Of a stretch of 64,000 bases of DNA, positions 29,245 to 41,174 are shown piece after piece. Origin of the DNA: Polyangiaceae bacterium (lineage in GTDB: Bacteria; Myxococcota_A; Polyangia; Polyangiales; Polyangiaceae); contig JAICTZ010000012.1 in the NCBI GenBank assembly GCA_025936115.1, positions 1 through 64,000 on the forward strand, written 5' to 3'. The notes beneath the pieces are model-generated. The model searched no databases. It was not told the DNA's origin and was given only the letters and a program-made list of their open reading frames with translations. The first letter of the stretch is position 1. Every line of letters starts with the position of its first letter. The translations under genes were made by a program, and so were the position numbers.

Positions 29245-30168
29245 TCACACGCAGACGCGGTTGCGGCCGGCGCCCTTGGCTTGGTAGAGCTTCGCGTCGG
29301 CGCGCTCGTACAAGTCTTCGACGGTTTCGTTGGAGGCCGGCGAATACTCCGCCACACCGATGCTCACGGTGACGGCGAGGCGCTTGCCCTCGAAGCTGAA
29401 CTTGTGGGCTTCCGTCGCTTTACGCACGCGTTCGGCGACGTCGGCCATCTGCTTGGCGGAAGCGCCGTCGAGCAGCGCCGCGAACTCCTCGCCGCCGACG
29501 CGACCGAACGTGCCGTCGGGTCCCATCGCTTCGCGCGCGACCGAGCAGAGCTCGCAGAGCACACCGTCGCCCACGACGTGGCCGTGCGTGTCGTTGATTT
29601 TCTTGAAGTGGTCGAGGTCGAGCACCATCAGGGAAAACGGCGTCGAGCTCGCGCGCGCCGTGCTCGCGGCCGTGCGCAGCGCTTCCCCGAAGCTCGACTT
29701 GTTGAAGACGCCCGTGAGCGCGTCGAAGCGCATCAGGCGCTGAAATTCCTCGTGGTACGTCGCCTCGATGTTGCCGCCCGCGATGTACTTGAGCAAAACC
29801 TTGCCGATTTGCACGCGGTCGCCGTCGCGTAGCTCGTGCTGCGTCACGCGGGAACCGTTGACGAAGGTGCCGTTCGTCGAGCCGAGATCGACGATGCGGT
29901 GTGACGAGCCGAGCCACTCGACGCGCGCGTGCCTACGACTGACCGAGTCGGAATCGATCAAGAGTCCGCCGCGCGCTCCGCGCCCGATCTCCACGGGCGC
30001 TTCCGCGAGCAGCACGCGGCTGCCGAGGCACGGCTCCGACAGGACGATCAACAGCGCCTGCTGTTTGGCCGCAACTTCGACGAGCTCTCGCATGTCACGC
30101 GAGACCGTCACTTCGAGCGTAGATTCGTAGGCGTCGCCCACGTTCGGCCGGCTAGGTCCGGAGCCCAT
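29245..30168 (-). CDS. FHA-GGDEF diguanylate cyclase
   Basis: A 307-residue signalling protein. The N-terminal half is an FHA domain (IGRGARGGLLIDSDSVSRRHARVEW, then DLGSTNGTFVNG), which binds phosphothreonine peptides. The C-terminal half is a GGDEF domain (RFDALTGVFNKSSF, LDLDHFKKINDTHGHVVGD) with an intact active-site GGEEF, which makes cyclic di-GMP from GTP. There is no membrane segment. The combination links Ser/Thr kinase output to cyclic di-GMP. The start is the ATG at 30168 (MGSGPSRP); the longer frame to 30231 adds an unlikely leader. It lies downstream of glnA on the same strand, with a hairpin between. Confidence 0.93.
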   Translation of the reverse strand: MGSGPSRPNVGDAYESTLEVTVSRDMRELVEVAAKQQALLIVLSEPCLGSRVLLAEAPVEIGRGARGGLLIDSDSVSRRHARVEWLGSSHRIVDLGSTNGTFVNGSRVTQHELRDGDRVQIGKVLLKYIAGGNIEATYHEEFQRLMRFDALTGVFNKSSFGEALRTAASTARASSTPFSLMVLDLDHFKKINDTHGHVVGDGVLCELCSVAREAMGPDGTFGRVGGEEFAALLDGASAKQMADVAERVRKATEAHKFSFEGKRLAVTVSIGVAEYSPASNETVEDLYERADAKLYQAKGAGRNRVCV

Positions 30169-30210
30169 GATTCGTCGTTCTGCGATCCGTGCGGGTCCCC
30201 CGAAGAGACA

Positions 30211-30225
30211 TGGGGCTTTGCCCCA
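30211..30225 (-). terminator. Hairpin downstream of glnA
   Basis: Read on the minus strand, tggggc-aaa-gcccca is a perfect 6-bp stem with a 3-base loop, about 150 bases after the glnA stop and 43 bases upstream of the FHA-GGDEF start. The following tgtctcttc is only weakly T-rich, so termination is possible but not certain. Confidence 0.35.
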
Positions 30226-30376
30226 CGGCAAGGCATTCCCTGCCCTCCGACTTTAGCATGGTCCGCGGGCGCGTCTCTCGGCGTGTGCTTGCGCGATGTC
30301 GACACGGCAGCGTGCGGGTGCGAGATCTGCCTACATCGAGGCGGTCATGACGCGTCCTCGGCCGGCCCGTCAACCT

Positions 30377-31789
30377 TCAGATGTCGTAGTAGAGAAAGAA
30401 CTCGTAGGGGGTCGGGCGCAAGCGCATGGCCTGGACCTCCTGCTCGCGCTTGTAGTCGAGCCACATCTCGATGAGATCGCGCGTGAACACGTCACCTTTG
30501 AGTAAAAATTCGTGGTCCGCCTCGAGCGCGTCGAGCGACTCTTCGAGCGAGGCGGGCATGCGGGCCACGTCCTGGAGCTCCTCGGGCGAAAGCGCGTAGA
30601 TGTCCTTGTCGAGCGGATCGCCCGGATCGAGCTTTTTTTGCACGCCGTCGAGCCCGGCGAGCAACATGGTGGCAAAGGCGATGTAGGGGTTGCAGCTCGG
30701 ATCGGGGAAGCGAAGCTCCAGTCGACGAGCTTTGGGCGACGGCGAGTAGGTGGAGATGCGGATCGCCGCCGAGCGATTGCGGCTCGAGTAGGCGAGGTTC
30801 ACGGGCGCTTCGTAACCGGGCACGAGACGGCGATAGCTGTTGGTGGTCGGGTTCGTGATGGCCGCGATGGCATGGGCATGCTTCAGGATGCCGCCGATGT
30901 AGTGGAGCGCGGTGTCGCTCAGCCCCGCGTAGCCGTCGCCGGCGAAGAGCGGCTTGCCTTCCTTCCAGAGCGACTGGTGGCAGTGCATGCCGTTGCCGTT
31001 GTCGCCGAACATCGGCTTCGGCATGAAGGTCGCCGTCTTGCCGTTACGGTGCGCGACGTTCTTCACGATGTGTTTGAACCACATCAGCTTGTCCGCCATG
31101 GAGACCAGGCTGTCGAAGCGCATGTCGATCTCGCCCTGCCCGGCGGTCGCGACTTCGTGGTGGCTCACCTCCACCTCGATGCCGAGGCGCTGCATCTCGA
31201 GGCAGATCTCGGTGCGCAGATCCATGTGGCTGTCCTGCGGTTGGACCGGGAAATAGCCCTCTTTGTGACGGATCTTGTGGCCGAGGTTCGGTCCCTGGTC
31301 GGCGCCCGTGTTCCAGGCGGCTTCGCCCGAGTCGATCGAATAGAACGCCTCGTTCGAGCCCGCCGCATAGCGCACGTCGTCGAAGATGAAGAACTCAGCT
31401 TCGGGACCGAAAAATGCCGTGTCGGCGATGCCCGTCGAGCGCAGGTAGGCTTCGGCCTTTTGCGCCACGTAGCGCGGGTCGCGCGTGTACCGCTGCCGCG
31501 TGATGGTGTCTTGGATCGTGCAGATGAGCGACAGCGTCGGGTGCTTCGTGAACGGATCCATCGCGGCAGTCGCCGGATCCGGCATGAGCAGCATGTCGCT
31601 CTGATTGATCGGCTGAAAACCCCTGATCGACGAGCCGTCGAAGCCGAAACCTTCCTCGAAGGCTTCAGGGACGAGGCGATGAAAGGGGACCGAGGTGTGC
31701 TGCCACTTGCCGACGAGGTCGATGAATTTCAGATCGACCATCACGGCAGCATGCTGCTTACCGAGCTCGATTGCGCGATTCGCGTCCAT
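30377..31789 (-). CDS. glnA: Type I glutamine synthetase
   Basis: A 470-residue GSI that joins ammonia and glutamate to make glutamine. Present are [21 protein letters not shown], the ATP-binding [29 protein letters not shown], and the adenylylation region [12 protein letters not shown] with the modifiable Tyr, so it belongs to the beta-type regulated by adenylylation. Length is normal (about 468-470). glnB lies 116 bases upstream on the same strand, which supports PII control of activity. GGAGAG precedes the ATG. No adenylyltransferase gene (glnE) is in the window. Confidence 0.97.
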   Translation of the reverse strand: MDANRAIELGKQHAAVMVDLKFIDLVGKWQHTSVPFHRLVPEAFEEGFGFDGSSIRGFQPINQSDMLLMPDPATAAMDPFTKHPTLSLICTIQDTITRQRYTRDPRYVAQKAEAYLRSTGIADTAFFGPEAEFFIFDDVRYAAGSNEAFYSIDSGEAAWNTGADQGPNLGHKIRHKEGYFPVQPQDSHMDLRTEICLEMQRLGIEVEVSHHEVATAGQGEIDMRFDSLVSMADKLMWFKHIVKNVAHRNGKTATFMPKPMFGDNGNGMHCHQSLWKEGKPLFAGDGYAGLSDTALHYIGGILKHAHAIAAITNPTTNSYRRLVPGYEAPVNLAYSSRNRSAAIRISTYSPSPKARRLELRFPDPSCNPYIAFATMLLAGLDGVQKKLDPGDPLDKDIYALSPEELQDVARMPASLEESLDALEADHEFLLKGDVFTRDLIEMWLDYKREQEVQAMRLRPTPYEFFLYYDI

Positions 31790-31905
31790 CTCTCCGAGAC
31801 TCCCGAACGAACTCGGGCCCGTGCTCGCCGACCGCGGCGGCCAAACCCTGCGGCACTGTACTGAAGCGGGCCGCCGCTAGGTAGCTCTGTCTCAGTGGCG
31901 GAGCC

Positions 31906-32277
<372 letters not shown>

Positions 32278-32428
32278 TTAGGGAAGGGGCCGCCCCTCCC
32301 GTTTCATGCGACCACCGGCTGGCACTGGAAAGCATTCCGGGGCGACCATTCCGACCTAGCGGTGGCCATGTTTCCGAAGTGTTTCGCATAGAAGTCTCGG
32401 TGATTCGAATCTGAATCCTCGGGATTTT

Positions 32429-32448
32429 GCCGACAATTCACTGTCGGC
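32429..32448. promoter_or_regulatory. Perfect 20-bp palindrome upstream of the kinase at 32528
   Basis: gccgaca-N6-tgtcggc: two perfect 7-base arms with a 6-base spacer, 80 bases before the kinase start. A second small palindrome (gattcgaatc) lies at 32402-32411. The layout suggests a dimeric repressor or activator site. Confidence 0.45.
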
Positions 32449-32527
32449 CATTGGGCCGGCGCCCCGGGTCGAGTATGGTTAGGGCCGCGCGACCGGTGGC
32501 GACGCCCCGCGCGCGCCGCGAGCGAGG

Positions 32528-35100
<2,573 letters not shown>

Positions 35101-35104
<4 letters not shown>

Positions 35105-35727
35105 AGCAGTCCAAAGCGGAACGCGCGTCGTTCGGCCTGGAAAAGTCACCGCAGGGGCTCACGTTCCCCGCGCGTGCGCAGCTCCGCCGCTCCCCGCCGG
35201 CGAGCGGCCGCACCGTGCTCGTCCCGATCGACGCGGGTGACGGCCCCGAGCTCTGGGAAGCCGTCGAGGGCTCGCGCTGGCACCTCGAGCGCTGGCTGCC
35301 GTGGGTGCCGTTCAACTCGTCGCCGGAAGCGAGCATGCGCTACGCCGAGGCGTGCACGCTCGACTGGGACGCGGGCCGTGCAGCGCGTTTCGCCGTGCGC
35401 GACCGCGTGACGAACGAGCTGCTCGGCGTGGTGGGCCTCGACTCGTGTGTGCACCTGCACCGGGCGTGTGAGCTCGGCTACTGGCTCCGGCGCGAAGTCA
35501 CGGGGCGGGGGCTCATGACGGAAGCCGCGCAGACTTGCCTCGATTTTGCGTTTCAGCGCATGGGCGTGCATCGCGTGCGCTGCGCCGCCGCGACGGACAA
35601 TGCGCCGAGCCTGCGCGTCATCGCGCGACTCAACTTCCATTTCGAAGGCATCGCGCGGCAGGCCGAGTGGGTCGGCTCGCGCTGGCTCGATCACGCGCTC
35701 TTCGCGCGGCTTTCGAGCGACGAGTGA
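35101..35727 (+). CDS. GNAT-family N-acetyltransferase (RimJ/RimL-like)
   Basis: A 208-residue GNAT acetyltransferase. After a 40-residue leader, HLERWLPWVPFN and FAVRDRVTNELLGVVGL lead to the acetyl-CoA motif region ELGYWLRREVTGRGLMTEAAQTCLDFAF and VRCAAATDNAPSLRVIARLNFHFEG, the pattern of ribosomal-protein N-acetyltransferases. The ATG at 35101 forms an ATGA overlap with the kinase stop, so the two are translated together. Whether its substrate is a kinase partner or a ribosomal protein is unknown. Confidence 0.9.
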
Positions 35728-35773
35728 GCGGGCGCCCGCGGCGCTAGCGTGGGATCGAGCCGAACTTCGCAGC

Positions 35774-37261
35774 ATGCGCCGCCGCCGCTGGCCCTCGTTT
35801 CTCGTGCTCGCGCCTGCCGTCGTCGTGGTCGTCGGGCTCTTGGCCGCGGTCGCGATCGGGGAAATCGGCCTGCAGGAGCTGCGCCAGCAGGGGGACTCCG
35901 CCGCGATCCGCGACAGCGAGCTGCTCGTGAAGACGCTCGCCGCGCGGCTCGGTGCGGTCGCGCCGAACGAGCGCTCGCCGCTGCTCGAGCGTGCGGCGTT
36001 GCGCTCGGGGGCGGAGTTTTTGCTCGCCGACGAGGACGGCGTGGCGCTCGTCGACGTGACGCGCGGCGTGGAGGAGCCCAGTCGAATCGCGCGGCTCATC
36101 GCGCGCGGCTCGGGTGAGACCAAGACGGCCCTCGGGCGCGCGCGTTTTCACGCCGCACGCCTGACGCGCCCCTGGCAACGGCTCTGGCTCATCGCCTTCG
36201 TGGGCGCGCCTGACGCGCCGTTCGCGACGAGCTCGTTGATTCGCTCCGTGACCGCGCTCACGGCGCTGCTCGTCGGCGGCGCCGCGCTCGTCGCCTTCTC
36301 GCTCGCGCGCGACGTGCACGCCGACGTGCGCTTCGTGCGCGGCCGTATCGTCGCCATGGCTCGCGCCAAGCACCAACCCGCGGGCGCGCCGATCCCGGTC
36401 GGCGCGGTCGACCAAGTGGGCGTGCTCACGAGCGCGTTCAACGTGCTCGTCGATCGCTTCATGGCGGCCGAACGGGCGTACCGGCAGGATCTCTCGGGCG
36501 CGCTCGCCTACGACCGCGATCGCAGCGCGTTCCTCGCGGCGCTGAGCCACGAGCTCCGGACGCCCCTCAACGCGATCCTCGGCTTCACCGACGTCATCTT
36601 ATCGGAGGTCGACGGCCCGCTCGTGCCGGAGGCGCGTGAGGCGCTCACGATCGTGCGCACGAGCGGCGGCCATTTGCGCGCGCTCATCGACGACGTGCTC
36701 GACCTGTCCGCGCTCGAGTCGGGCGAGCTCCGCCTCGACTTGAGCTACGTGGACGTCTTCTCGGTCGTGCAGGACATCGTGCGCGAGCTCAGCGTCACGG
36801 CCGAAGCGAAGGGCCTCGTGCTCGCGCTCGGCGGCTCGCAAGCTCACGCCTTCGCCGATGAACACCGGCTGCGCCAGATCGTGGGCAACGTCGTGGGCAA
36901 CGCCGTCAAGTACACCGAGCGCGGGCGCGTCGAGGTCCAGGTCGACGCACTGCCCGACGAAGTCCGCGTGCGCGTAACCGACACGGGTCCCGGCATCGCG
37001 CCGGCCGATCACGAGGCCATCTTCGAGGAATACTGGCAGTCGAGTGAAGCGCGCACGCGCCGCGCGGGCACGGGGCTCGGCCTGGCGATCACGCGCCGCC
37101 TCGTGCAGATGCATGGCGGGCGCGTCGAGCTCGAGAGCGAGCTCGGCCGCGGCTCGACCTTCCGCATCGTGCTGCCGATCGAGCGCGCCCCGGATTCTCG
37201 ACGTGATCGCTCGCGGCCGCGCGCCTCACGACCCCCGCCGCCGCTCGAGCGTGCGCCATGA
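35774..37261 (+). CDS. Sensor histidine kinase
   Basis: A 495-residue membrane histidine kinase. Two membrane helices (about residues 9-31 and 157-177) enclose a periplasmic sensor of about 125 residues. A HAMP-like linker follows, then the H-box LSHELRTPLNAILGF with H259, the N-box region GNVVGNAVKY, the G1 box TDTGPGIAP and the G2 box GTGLGLAI. All catalytic motifs are intact. The start is at 35774; the longer frame overlaps the acetyltransferase gene. It overlaps the next kinase gene by 4 bases (ATGA). No response regulator is adjacent. Confidence 0.95.
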   Translation: MRRRRWPSFLVLAPAVVVVVGLLAAVAIGEIGLQELRQQGDSAAIRDSELLVKTLAARLGAVAPNERSPLLERAALRSGAEFLLADEDGVALVDVTRGVEEPSRIARLIARGSGETKTALGRARFHAARLTRPWQRLWLIAFVGAPDAPFATSSLIRSVTALTALLVGGAALVAFSLARDVHADVRFVRGRIVAMARAKHQPAGAPIPVGAVDQVGVLTSAFNVLVDRFMAAERAYRQDLSGALAYDRDRSAFLAALSHELRTPLNAILGFTDVILSEVDGPLVPEAREALTIVRTSGGHLRALIDDVLDLSALESGELRLDLSYVDVFSVVQDIVRELSVTAEAKGLVLALGGSQAHAFADEHRLRQIVGNVVGNAVKYTERGRVEVQVDALPDEVRVRVTDTGPGIAPADHEAIFEEYWQSSEARTRRAGTGLGLAITRRLVQMHGGRVELESELGRGSTFRIVLPIERAPDSRRDRSRPRASRPPPPLERAP

Positions 37262-39102
37262 ATCCCGCGGCCTCCCACTTGATCCGGCGCGTGCTCGGCT
37301 GGAGCGCCACCTTCACGCTGCTCGGCGCAGCGCTCGTCGCGCTGCTCGCGCCGCGGCTCTTGCTGCTCAGCGGGCGCGTCGCGATCGAGGGCGCGACGGC
37401 GCTCGGCTCCGGCATGCTCGCGGGCGGAGCCGTGGCGGCGATCGTGCGTGGCGTGCGGCTTTCCCGCTATCGGTTTCTCCTGCGCGCCCTCGCCGTCGGG
37501 TCGCGCGCCGTCGAAGCCCACGAGCTCTACGAGCTCGGTCACGAACCGCGGCGCGCCATCGTCGGCTGGCTCGTCCCTTCCTGCGTCGGCGCCGCCGTCG
37601 CCACGATCCCGTTCGCGCCGCGCACGCTCGACCCGAACACCTCCGTGACGCTCTGCTTGCTCGGGCTCACGATCGCCACGGCGGCGTCGCTGCCGCTGTT
37701 CGTCGTTTTGCGCACGACGTTCGCGCGCGCGCTGATGCTCGCGCCCGTCGAGGTCATGCGCGAAGTCGAGGAAGACGCCGAACGGCTCGGCCACATCGAG
37801 GGTCGCGTGACGCGGCGCATGGTGCTCGCCGTCACGCTGCCGGTCTTGTGCCTCGCCGTCGGCGCGTCGCTCGTCGTCGTCGGGCATTTGCGCCGGGCCG
37901 ACGAGCGCAGCCGCGAAGAATCGGCGCGCATGCTCGCCCGCTCCGTGCTCGAGCCGGGACCGGGCGTCGAGCTCTGGGGCGGGATGGCCGACGCCGTGCT
38001 GCAGGCACGCGCGCTCGGTTTTTACGCCTATTCCCAGGCAGAGAGCGAAGACTACCGCGTGACGCGCGGCCGCGCTGGCCGCATCACGCTGACCATGCCG
38101 CTCGACCACGGCAGCGCGCGCGTCGAATTCGCGAGCTCGACGGCGGCGGTCGTGAGCCCACTCGGGTTGCTCGTCGCGCTGATCGCGGTAGCGGTCGCGG
38201 CGCTGCTCGGGTTCGTGATCGGTCGCGCCTTGAGCGAAGACCTGACGAACGCCACGCGCGACGTGCGCGAGCTCGGCACCGAAGCCGTGATGGAAGGCGG
38301 ACGCCGCGTCGTGAGCTCGGCGCGCTTTCACGTCGTGGCGCAGCTCGGCTCGGCCATCGCGCGCCTGGCCGGCCGCTTTCGTGTGTTCGCGCACGCCCAG
38401 GAGCGCAGCATCGAGGCGCGCAACGCCGCCACGCGCGCGCGCGGCCTCTTCTTCGCGAGCGTGAGCCACGACTTGAAGAGCCCGCTCAACGCGATTTTGG
38501 GCTTCACCGAGCTCGTGCGGCGCGCGCAATTCATCACGCTCGGCCAGGCGGAGAGCCTGGCCGTGATCGAGCGCCGCGGCCGCGAGCTGCTCGCGCTGAT
38601 CGAGACCATCCTCGACGCCGCGCGCGTCGAGGCCGGACAGCTCACGCTCGTGCTCGACGCAATCGAGGCGCGCGTCGTGATCGAGCAAGCCGTAGCGAAG
38701 GGCCGCGATTTGATGGACGGCCGCGAGGTGCAGGTGGTCGTCGAAATTGCGCCGGGTCTGCCGCTCATCCGCGTCGATCGCGTGCGGCTGTCGCGCGCGA
38801 TCGCGACGTTCGTCGCCTACGCCATGCGCGAGGCGACGACCCCGGCCCTGCGCATTGCCGCCGGCCTCGAGACGCCCACCCATGTCCGCATCGAAATCGA
38901 GGTCCCGAGCGAGCGCTTTCGCGAAAGCGACCTCTCGGGCTTACTCAAGCCGCCCGACGCGCCCGGGGCCGCCGAACATCGCGGCCTCGCGCTCGCGCTC
39001 CGGCTCGGCCGCTCGATCGTCGAGCTTCACGGCGGCACCGTCACGCCCGCGCGCCGCGCCGGCGTCGGCGTGTTCTCGCTGCTGCTGCCGGCGGGAACCT
39101 GA
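37258..39102 (+). CDS. Histidine kinase-like protein with degenerate ATP-binding domain
   Basis: A 614-residue membrane protein. About six hydrophobic segments occur in the first 330 residues, some paired as a membrane sensor, with a periplasmic loop near 211-300. The dimerisation domain is intact, with H404 in SVSHDLKSPLNAILGF. The catalytic part is not: the N-box Asn is missing (RLSRAIATFVAYAM), no DxGxG G1 box is visible, and the G2 box is reduced to GLALALRLGRSIVELHGG. It therefore may be unable to bind ATP and may act as a partner or scaffold for the kinase just upstream, with which it is translationally coupled. Domain loss is read by eye and would need a profile search. Confidence 0.88.
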   Translation: MNPAASHLIRRVLGWSATFTLLGAALVALLAPRLLLLSGRVAIEGATALGSGMLAGGAVAAIVRGVRLSRYRFLLRALAVGSRAVEAHELYELGHEPRRAIVGWLVPSCVGAAVATIPFAPRTLDPNTSVTLCLLGLTIATAASLPLFVVLRTTFARALMLAPVEVMREVEEDAERLGHIEGRVTRRMVLAVTLPVLCLAVGASLVVVGHLRRADERSREESARMLARSVLEPGPGVELWGGMADAVLQARALGFYAYSQAESEDYRVTRGRAGRITLTMPLDHGSARVEFASSTAAVVSPLGLLVALIAVAVAALLGFVIGRALSEDLTNATRDVRELGTEAVMEGGRRVVSSARFHVVAQLGSAIARLAGRFRVFAHAQERSIEARNAATRARGLFFASVSHDLKSPLNAILGFTELVRRAQFITLGQAESLAVIERRGRELLALIETILDAARVEAGQLTLVLDAIEARVVIEQAVAKGRDLMDGREVQVVVEIAPGLPLIRVDRVRLSRAIATFVAYAMREATTPALRIAAGLETPTHVRIEIEVPSERFRESDLSGLLKPPDAPGAAEHRGLALALRLGRSIVELHGGTVTPARRAGVGVFSLLLPAGT

Positions 39103-39139
39103 CGTGTTAGGGAACGTGGCGTGACACCCGAGGCCGAGC

Positions 39140-40216
39140 ATGGCTAAGCGCAAGGCCGCCGCTCTGGGCGCGAGCCCCGAAGAGCGGGCGACGCGCGAGG
39201 ACGAGCTCCTCGCTCCGGGCACGCACAATGAAGACGAGCGCTTCGACCGCGTCTTTCGCCCCGAATCACTGGAAGAGTTCGTGGGGCAGGAGCAGCACAA
39301 GCAGAACCTGCGCGTGTTCGTGGAAGCGGCACGCCGGCGCGGTGAGCCGCTCGACCACGTGCTCTTGTGCGGGCCGCCCGGCCTCGGCAAAACGACGCTC
39401 GCCCACATCCTCGCCAAGGAAATGGGCACGCACCTCAGCATCACGAGCGGGCCCGCCGTCGAGCACAAGGGCGTGCTCACGGGCATGCTGACGCGTCTCG
39501 AGCGCGGCGACGTGCTCTTCATCGACGAAATCCACCGCCTCTCGGCCCCGGTCGAGGAGGCGCTCTATCCCGCCGTCGAGGACTTTCGCATCGACGTGAT
39601 GATGGGCGAGGGGGCGTACGCCGAGAGCCTCACGCTCGACGTGAAACCGTTCACGCTCGTCGGCGCCACTACGCGCACGGGGCTCTTGACGAAGCCGCTA
39701 CAGGAGCGCTTCGGCGTCACTTTAAGGCTCGATTTCTACCCTCCCGCCGACCTCGAGCGCATCATCTCGAGAAGCGCCAAGCTCCTCGGCGTCCCCTGCG
39801 ACGCCGAAGGTGCCCGCGCGCTCGCGCTCCGTTCGCGTGGCACTCCGCGCGTCGCCAATCGCCTGCTGCGCCGCACGCGCGATTTCGCCGAGGTCGAAGG
39901 GGACGGGCGCATCACGCGCGCCATCGTCGAGCTCTGCTGCGAGCGCGTCGGGGTGGACGAGGCAGGCCTCGACGAGATGGACCGTCGCCTGCTCGGCGTC
40001 CTCATCGATCACTATGACGGCGGGCCCGTGGGCGTCGAAACGCTCGCCGCCGCCCTCGCCGAACCGCGCGACACGATCGAAGACGTGTACGAGCCGTACC
40101 TCTTACAGCAGGGATTTCTCGGCCGCACGCCGCGCGGCCGGGTCGCCACCAAGAAGGCGTTCGAGCACCTCGGCAAAGAGGTGCGATCGCGCGCCGAGCA
40201 AGGTAAGCTCTTCTGA
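39140..40216 (+). CDS. ruvB: Holliday junction branch-migration helicase RuvB
   Basis: A 358-residue RuvB, the AAA+ motor that drives Holliday junction migration with RuvA and RuvC. Walker A GPPGLGKT (residues 78-85), Walker B LFIDEIHRL, sensor 1 GATTRTG, the arginine-finger region TKPLQERFG, and the C-terminal winged helix with EPYLLQQGFLGRTPRGR are intact. A 30-residue Lys/Glu-rich leader precedes the usual start DRVFRPE. ruvA and ruvC are not in the window. Confidence 0.97.
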   Translation: MAKRKAAALGASPEERATREDELLAPGTHNEDERFDRVFRPESLEEFVGQEQHKQNLRVFVEAARRRGEPLDHVLLCGPPGLGKTTLAHILAKEMGTHLSITSGPAVEHKGVLTGMLTRLERGDVLFIDEIHRLSAPVEEALYPAVEDFRIDVMMGEGAYAESLTLDVKPFTLVGATTRTGLLTKPLQERFGVTLRLDFYPPADLERIISRSAKLLGVPCDAEGARALALRSRGTPRVANRLLRRTRDFAEVEGDGRITRAIVELCCERVGVDEAGLDEMDRRLLGVLIDHYDGGPVGVETLAAALAEPRDTIEDVYEPYLLQQGFLGRTPRGRVATKKAFEHLGKEVRSRAEQGKLF

Positions 40217-40232
40217 CTTCTACTTCGACGCG

Positions 40233-41108
40233 ATGACGACATCCGCCGATTTCAGGGAACGACCGACGCGGCCCGGCAGCGAGCCATGGTCGGCGCCGGG
40301 CATGGGACAGCGCGCCCGCACGGGCCTCTTGCTCGTGCACGGCTTCACGGGCAGCCCGGTTTCCCTCCGCCCGCTCGCTGAATTGCTCGCCGCCCGCGGC
40401 TTTGCCGTCGATCTGCCGCGGCTGCCCGGCCACGGCACGAGCTGGCGCGAGATGCTGCCGACCCGCTACGACGACTGGCGCGCCTACGTCGAACGGCGCG
40501 CGATTGCGCTCGCCGAGCGCGCCGACCGCGTCCTGCTCGTCGGACTCTCGATGGGCGGCACCCTCTCGCTCGACGTCGCGAGCGGCACCGCCGCAAAGAT
40601 CGCGGGCGTCGTCACGATCAACGCCCAAATCCTCGATCGCACGGGCATCGTCGTGAAACTCGGCCCGTTCCTCGAGAAGATCCTGCCCGTCGTGCCCGCA
40701 GCCGTCGCGGGCCTCACCGCGAACGACATCGCCAAGCCCGACGTTAGCGAGCAAGCGTTCGGCTGGGTGCCTTCAGCGGCGGGCAATTCGCTCCTGCGTG
40801 CACTGCCGCGTATCCGCGAGCAGCTCGCGCGCATGCCGTGCCCCGTGCTCGTCATGTACTCGCGCAACGATCACAGCGTTCCGCCCGCCAATTCGAAGGC
40901 GCTGCTCGAGCTGATTCGCGGGCCCGAGCTCAGCGAGCTCGTGCTCGAGCGCTCGTATCACGTCGCGACGCTCGACTACGACCAGCCGCTCATCGAGGAA
41001 CGCGTGACGGCCTTCGCCGATCGCTTGAGCGCGGCGCCTTCTACGGGTTTTTTTGATGCGAGCACGGCCTCTTCGCACGACGTGCCGGCGCGCCGTGCCG
41101 GTGACTGA
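40233..41108 (+). CDS. Alpha/beta hydrolase (carboxylesterase / monoacylglycerol lipase-like)
   Basis: A 291-residue alpha/beta hydrolase, probably an esterase or lipase of the Est30/monoacylglycerol lipase type. LLLVHGFTGSP holds the oxyanion-hole region, GLSMGGT the nucleophile elbow with S106, YSRNDHSVPP the catalytic Asp region and RSYHVATLDYD the His. The start is the ATG at 40233, 16 bases after ruvB, so they may share a transcript. Substrate unknown. Confidence 0.9.
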   Translation: MTTSADFRERPTRPGSEPWSAPGMGQRARTGLLLVHGFTGSPVSLRPLAELLAARGFAVDLPRLPGHGTSWREMLPTRYDDWRAYVERRAIALAERADRVLLVGLSMGGTLSLDVASGTAAKIAGVVTINAQILDRTGIVVKLGPFLEKILPVVPAAVAGLTANDIAKPDVSEQAFGWVPSAAGNSLLRALPRIREQLARMPCPVLVMYSRNDHSVPPANSKALLELIRGPELSELVLERSYHVATLDYDQPLIEERVTAFADRLSAAPSTGFFDASTASSHDVPARRAGD

Positions 41109-41174
41109 CCCACCCCGCGCTGTGTACGTGCCTAGCTCGGCCGGCCGGCCCCTCGTGCTAGGGTGCCGCGCCTC

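Noticed and set aside
32331..32346. Sigma-54 promoter-like tggcactggaaagca upstream of the kinase
   Set aside because: The distance between the GG and GC elements is one base too short, and it points away from glnB.
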